Assembly (NCBI RefSeq): GCF_002368095.1
Contig: NZ_AP018227.1
Coordinates: 1,092,001 to 1,156,000 of the forward strand
Length of the DNA: 64,000 bases
Direction of reading: 5' to 3'
Source of the DNA: Calothrix parasitica NIES-267
Lineage (GTDB): Bacteria > Cyanobacteriota > Cyanobacteriia > Cyanobacteriales > Nostocaceae
A model generated the notes under the pieces. The model was not told the DNA's origin, searched no databases, and saw nothing but the letters and a program-made list of their open reading frames with translations. The translations under genes and the position numbers were made by a program. Within the stretch, counting starts at the first letter, position 1. Each line of letters begins with the position of its first letter. Below are positions 61,460-64,000 of the stretch, in pieces.

Positions 61460-62050
61460 ATGTCTCATTCTACAGATATACCAACCTTAGCTCGCTGGAT
61501 GGCTTCTGACTTCAGCAATCAAGAACAAGCTTTTGAAAATCCGCCTTTTTTCGCTCATATTCGCGTATGTATTCGACCTTTACCCGTAGAATTATTATCG
61601 GGAGTAAGCTTTTATGTAGAGCAAGCTTACGATTACATGCTTGACGACCCCTATCGGGTTGCAGTGAATAAATTAGTTGATGCGGGAGACCATATAGAAA
61701 TCGAAAACTATAGAGTCAAAGAAGCAGAAAAATTTTATGGTGCATCTCGCAACTTAGAACGTCTAAAAGCATTAGAATCTTCGAGTTTAGAAAAACTACC
61801 GGGCTGCAACATGATTGTAGAATGGACTGGTCATAGCTTCAAAGGAATAATACAAGCTGGTAAAAGCTGCATGGTATTTCGTAAAGGTCAAAATACTTAT
61901 CTTGACAGCGACTTTGAAATTGATGAAGAAAAATTTATTACCAGAGATAGGGGAAGAGACCCGGAAACCGACGAGCAAATTTGGGGTTCAGTTGCAGGCC
62001 CATTTCAATTTGTCCGCTGGCACAGTTTCGCCGACGAAGTAAAAATTTAG
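61460..62050 (+). CDS. cpcT: Phycobiliprotein chromophore lyase, CpcT/CpeT family
   Basis: This 196-residue protein matches the CpcT/CpeT family. The N-terminal DIPTLARWMASDFSNQEQAFENPPFFAHIRVCIRPLP, the YVEQAYDYMLDDPYRVAVNKLV block and the C-terminal RGRDPETDEQIWGSVAGPFQFVRWHSFADEV are strongly conserved features. CpcT attaches phycocyanobilin to Cys-153 (consensus numbering) of phycocyanin beta; the family also includes phycoerythrin-type CpeT. The chosen ATG removes 16 non-conserved residues of an upstream TTG extension. The gene stands alone. Confidence 0.92.
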   Translation: MSHSTDIPTLARWMASDFSNQEQAFENPPFFAHIRVCIRPLPVELLSGVSFYVEQAYDYMLDDPYRVAVNKLVDAGDHIEIENYRVKEAEKFYGASRNLERLKALESSSLEKLPGCNMIVEWTGHSFKGIIQAGKSCMVFRKGQNTYLDSDFEIDEEKFITRDRGRDPETDEQIWGSVAGPFQFVRWHSFADEVKI

Positions 62051-62108
62051 TGATTTTCACCGCTCGGGTGTGGATCGTCAATAATTAATCTCAAACAACT
62101 AACCACTA

Positions 62109-62945
62109 TTAATACCCATTTGCAGTTAACTCTACAGCGTGAAAATAAGGAACTCGTTCAACCCAACTTTCCCAGGTTCCATTAGGGTAAAGCTTCATCA
62201 AGCGAAATCCTGGTGACTTTTGGTCAAGAGCAAATTTTTTACTTTGTGGTTGAAATTGAACGCAGGTTGAAGGAGTTCCTAAATAATCAACGCCATTCCG
62301 TTGAATACAAAATTCTTGATGTATGTGACCAAACAGCACCAACCTAACCTGTGGATACTTATCTAAAACCGCAAAAAAATCTTCCGAGTTTTGCAAGCTG
62401 CTGTTATCTAACCAACGAGAATTTATTTTGAAGGGAGGATGATGAAGTGCTATTACTGTTGGTTTGTCCGCTGTCATAGCTAATTGTGAATCTAACCACT
62501 CTAAAGTTTCGTGACGCAGGTAGCCGTGTACCTTACCAGCAATCGAAGAATCTAATAAAATAAAATTCCATCCCCCTCGCTCAAAACATTTACGACGAGA
62601 AACTAGCCCTAAATTTAACACTTCATCCATCACGATGGAATCATCATGGTTTCCTGGAAGCCAATAACTAGGAAGAAACAACGGACTCAGCAAATTTTGC
62701 AAATTACCATAAGATTGAGATGTGCTATCACCCGAGAGGTCTCCCGTCAACAAAAGCAAATCAAGCTCGTCTCGCATTTTTTTCAAACACTCGATAACTG
62801 CATTAAAAGACTCTGTAGTAGGCATTCCCAGCAGTTGCTCCTGCTCCGAGGCAAATAGATGCATATCCGTTACCTGAGCAATAGTTATCGGATAAACTTC
62901 TTTCATCTTTGGTGATACCAATCTAATATGAGTCTTAATATCCAA
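62109..62945 (-). CDS. Metallophosphoesterase, CpdA-like 3',5'-cyclic nucleotide phosphodiesterase
   Basis: This class III phosphodiesterase fold (278 residues) has the five metal-binding blocks: DMHLF (D,H), LLTGDLSGD, GNHDD, LHHPPF and FGHIHQEF. The order and spacing are those of CpdA/Icc cAMP phosphodiesterases and GpdQ. The start is uncertain: a TTG (62945) is close behind AGGAG, while an ATG at 62906 is 13 codons further in. cAMP as substrate is the usual assignment, but related enzymes act on other phosphodiesters. Confidence 0.85.
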   Translation of the reverse strand: MDIKTHIRLVSPKMKEVYPITIAQVTDMHLFASEQEQLLGMPTTESFNAVIECLKKMRDELDLLLLTGDLSGDSTSQSYGNLQNLLSPLFLPSYWLPGNHDDSIVMDEVLNLGLVSRRKCFERGGWNFILLDSSIAGKVHGYLRHETLEWLDSQLAMTADKPTVIALHHPPFKINSRWLDNSSLQNSEDFFAVLDKYPQVRLVLFGHIHQEFCIQRNGVDYLGTPSTCVQFQPQSKKFALDQKSPGFRLMKLYPNGTWESWVERVPYFHAVELTANGY

Positions 62946-63562
62946 TTCTCCTTTGTATTCATGACTTAAGAGATGTGATGGTAGTTAATATTTCCTTAGT
63001 AGCATATTCATACTGTTAGTTATTCGATATTTTCGCTTGTTATGTATATTTATTAGTTCCTCCATTATTTAAGTAAAAACCGAAGTCAACATTTAATATA
63101 TTATACGTAAACAAGCATTTCATTTGTTCTTCATCTATCTTAAGGCATAAAAACTGCGTCTTTTATATTTTGTTATACTTACGAATTTAAAAAGTATAAA
63201 TACTGTTTTTACAGAGAAAAATATGTATTATACGTAACAGAAAATCCTAGCATAGATATGGAGTAATGTAATGGGTAGACTAATGCCAAAAAAACATAAT
63301 CTTATATTTTGTATACATTCCCAGTAAAGCTCGCGGATAAACTACAATTTAGAATGGCAATTGTAAAGTTATACTCTTTTTTTGACTGTTATAGGAGAAC
63401 ATAGTTGTAGAGCGAAGCTTTTAAAACTGTCCCATCGCGATTTGTTATCCGATACTGTTTTCTTCCCTATCTCCGTGCCTGTTTGTGAAGGTATTTAATC
63501 GAATAATTTACTGGGGGGTAGATTTTTAGATAAAATTTTGATACGATTAAAAACGCAAATGC
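62946..63562. other. 617-nt intergenic region before tRNA-Cys
   Basis: AT-rich with no supported frame. Two ATTATACGTAA sites lie at about 63101 and 63226. It leads into the tRNA-Cys gene. Confidence 0.45.
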
Positions 63563-63634
<72 letters not shown>

Positions 63635-63847
63635 TTGTTAATATTCCGTTGTTTCCCGCTTCTCAACCGCCTTCTAGCTTCGAGGAGCGGATTCTTCGTT
63701 TGTTCCATTTTAGTTCAAATCCGGTAGAATCAACTCATGATTTTAGTCCAAATTTAGTCCAAGTTTTTGCGATCTTTTGGGGAATTACAAGAGATTTTCC
63801 TGAAGTATTAACTTTTGATAATTGGGGTAAAATTGGGGTAAATTATC

Positions 63848-64000
63848 ATGGATATTAGCGCTCGCCTCGCACAAGCTAATGGTAGGCTGCGAAATTCCAA
63901 TATTGGTATAGCTATTGAGCAACGTGGAAATGTTTTATGGTTGAGGGGGACGTTTCCACCAAAACCCAACTCCGGTAAAACTAAGCCCCATCAGCAAAGA
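63848..64000 (+). CDS. Tyrosine recombinase (XisC/XisA-like integrase), truncated at the window edge
   Basis: This is an ATG-started frame of which 51 residues are visible before the window ends. The N-terminus reads MDISARLAQANGRLRNSNI, followed by IEQRGNVLWLRGTFPPKPNSGK, a characteristic N-terminal block of cyanobacterial phage-integrase-type tyrosine recombinases (the group to which XisA/XisC belong). The catalytic domain is beyond the edge, so the family is inferred from the N-terminus only. Its position 214 nt after tRNA-Cys and the duplicated T-arm sequence between them suggest an integrative element inserted at the tRNA. Confidence 0.7.
   Translation, partial: MDISARLAQANGRLRNSNIGIAIEQRGNVLWLRGTFPPKPNSGKTKPHQQR

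Overview
The window comes from a low-GC, repeat-rich filamentous cyanobacterium, most likely a heterocyst-forming member of the Nostocales (Calothrix/Rivularia-like). This rests on three IsiA/Pcb chlorophyll-binding proteins, a CpcT-type phycobilin lyase, a DevC-like permease, a GUN4 domain, PEP-CTERM proteins, heptamer tandem repeats (TAATTGG, GTTAGGA and similar), GCGATCGC (HIP1) sites and many MITE-like palindromes. The species is inferred. No ribosomal RNA or CRISPR array is visible. One tRNA-Cys lies near the right end.

Layout. 0-15 kb: a RAYT transposase inside a cluster of REP hairpins, an S9 peptidase, a HAD phosphatase, a decayed Rpn-type nuclease, an RTX-like protein, a large PEP-CTERM membrane protein, a TPR protein, sfsA, a CBM-SGNH-RTX hydrolase and a methyltransferase. 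16-32 kb: a ribosome-hibernation-like protein, leuC and leuD, a tandem pair of unusual membrane GNAT proteins, a Uma2-type nuclease, an acyl-CoA synthetase, an OFA-type transporter, a two-TM potassium channel with an RCK domain, an MMADHC-like protein, an ExbB-like protein, an orphan DevC-like permease and a pentapeptide-repeat protein. 32-36 kb: a caspase-GUN4 fusion, a PAS protein without an output domain, and a COG0523 metallochaperone GTPase.

36.5-59 kb reads as an iron-starvation island. It holds an SLH/OprB-type iron porin, a Gly/Glu-repeat lipoprotein, two different Fe(III)-binding proteins, an EfeM/imelysin lipoprotein, a HugZ-like protein, a YwiC-like membrane protein, a ferric-reductase-like membrane protein, the permease and ATPase of the Fe(III) ABC transporter, and a cluster of three isiA-type genes plus flavodoxin isiB and a Cys-rich membrane protein. 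The two Fe-binding-protein genes share an identically spaced upstream motif. Interspersed are mltA, moaA, a PEP-CTERM protein and a 93-residue protein that matches only the C-terminal domain of FtsZ. 59-64 kb carries a TPR protein, cpcT, a cpdA-like phosphodiesterase, tRNA-Cys and, just after the tRNA, the start of a tyrosine recombinase, so the right edge may be the beginning of an integrative element.

How the genes may work together (inference): porin entry, periplasmic capture by the acidic lipoprotein, EfeM and the Fe(III)-binding proteins, reduction by the heme membrane protein, and import by the ABC transporter would raise iron supply. IsiA-type antennae and flavodoxin would reduce the iron demand of photosynthesis. 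Most functions are assigned from recognised motifs in the translated sequence. No database search was run.
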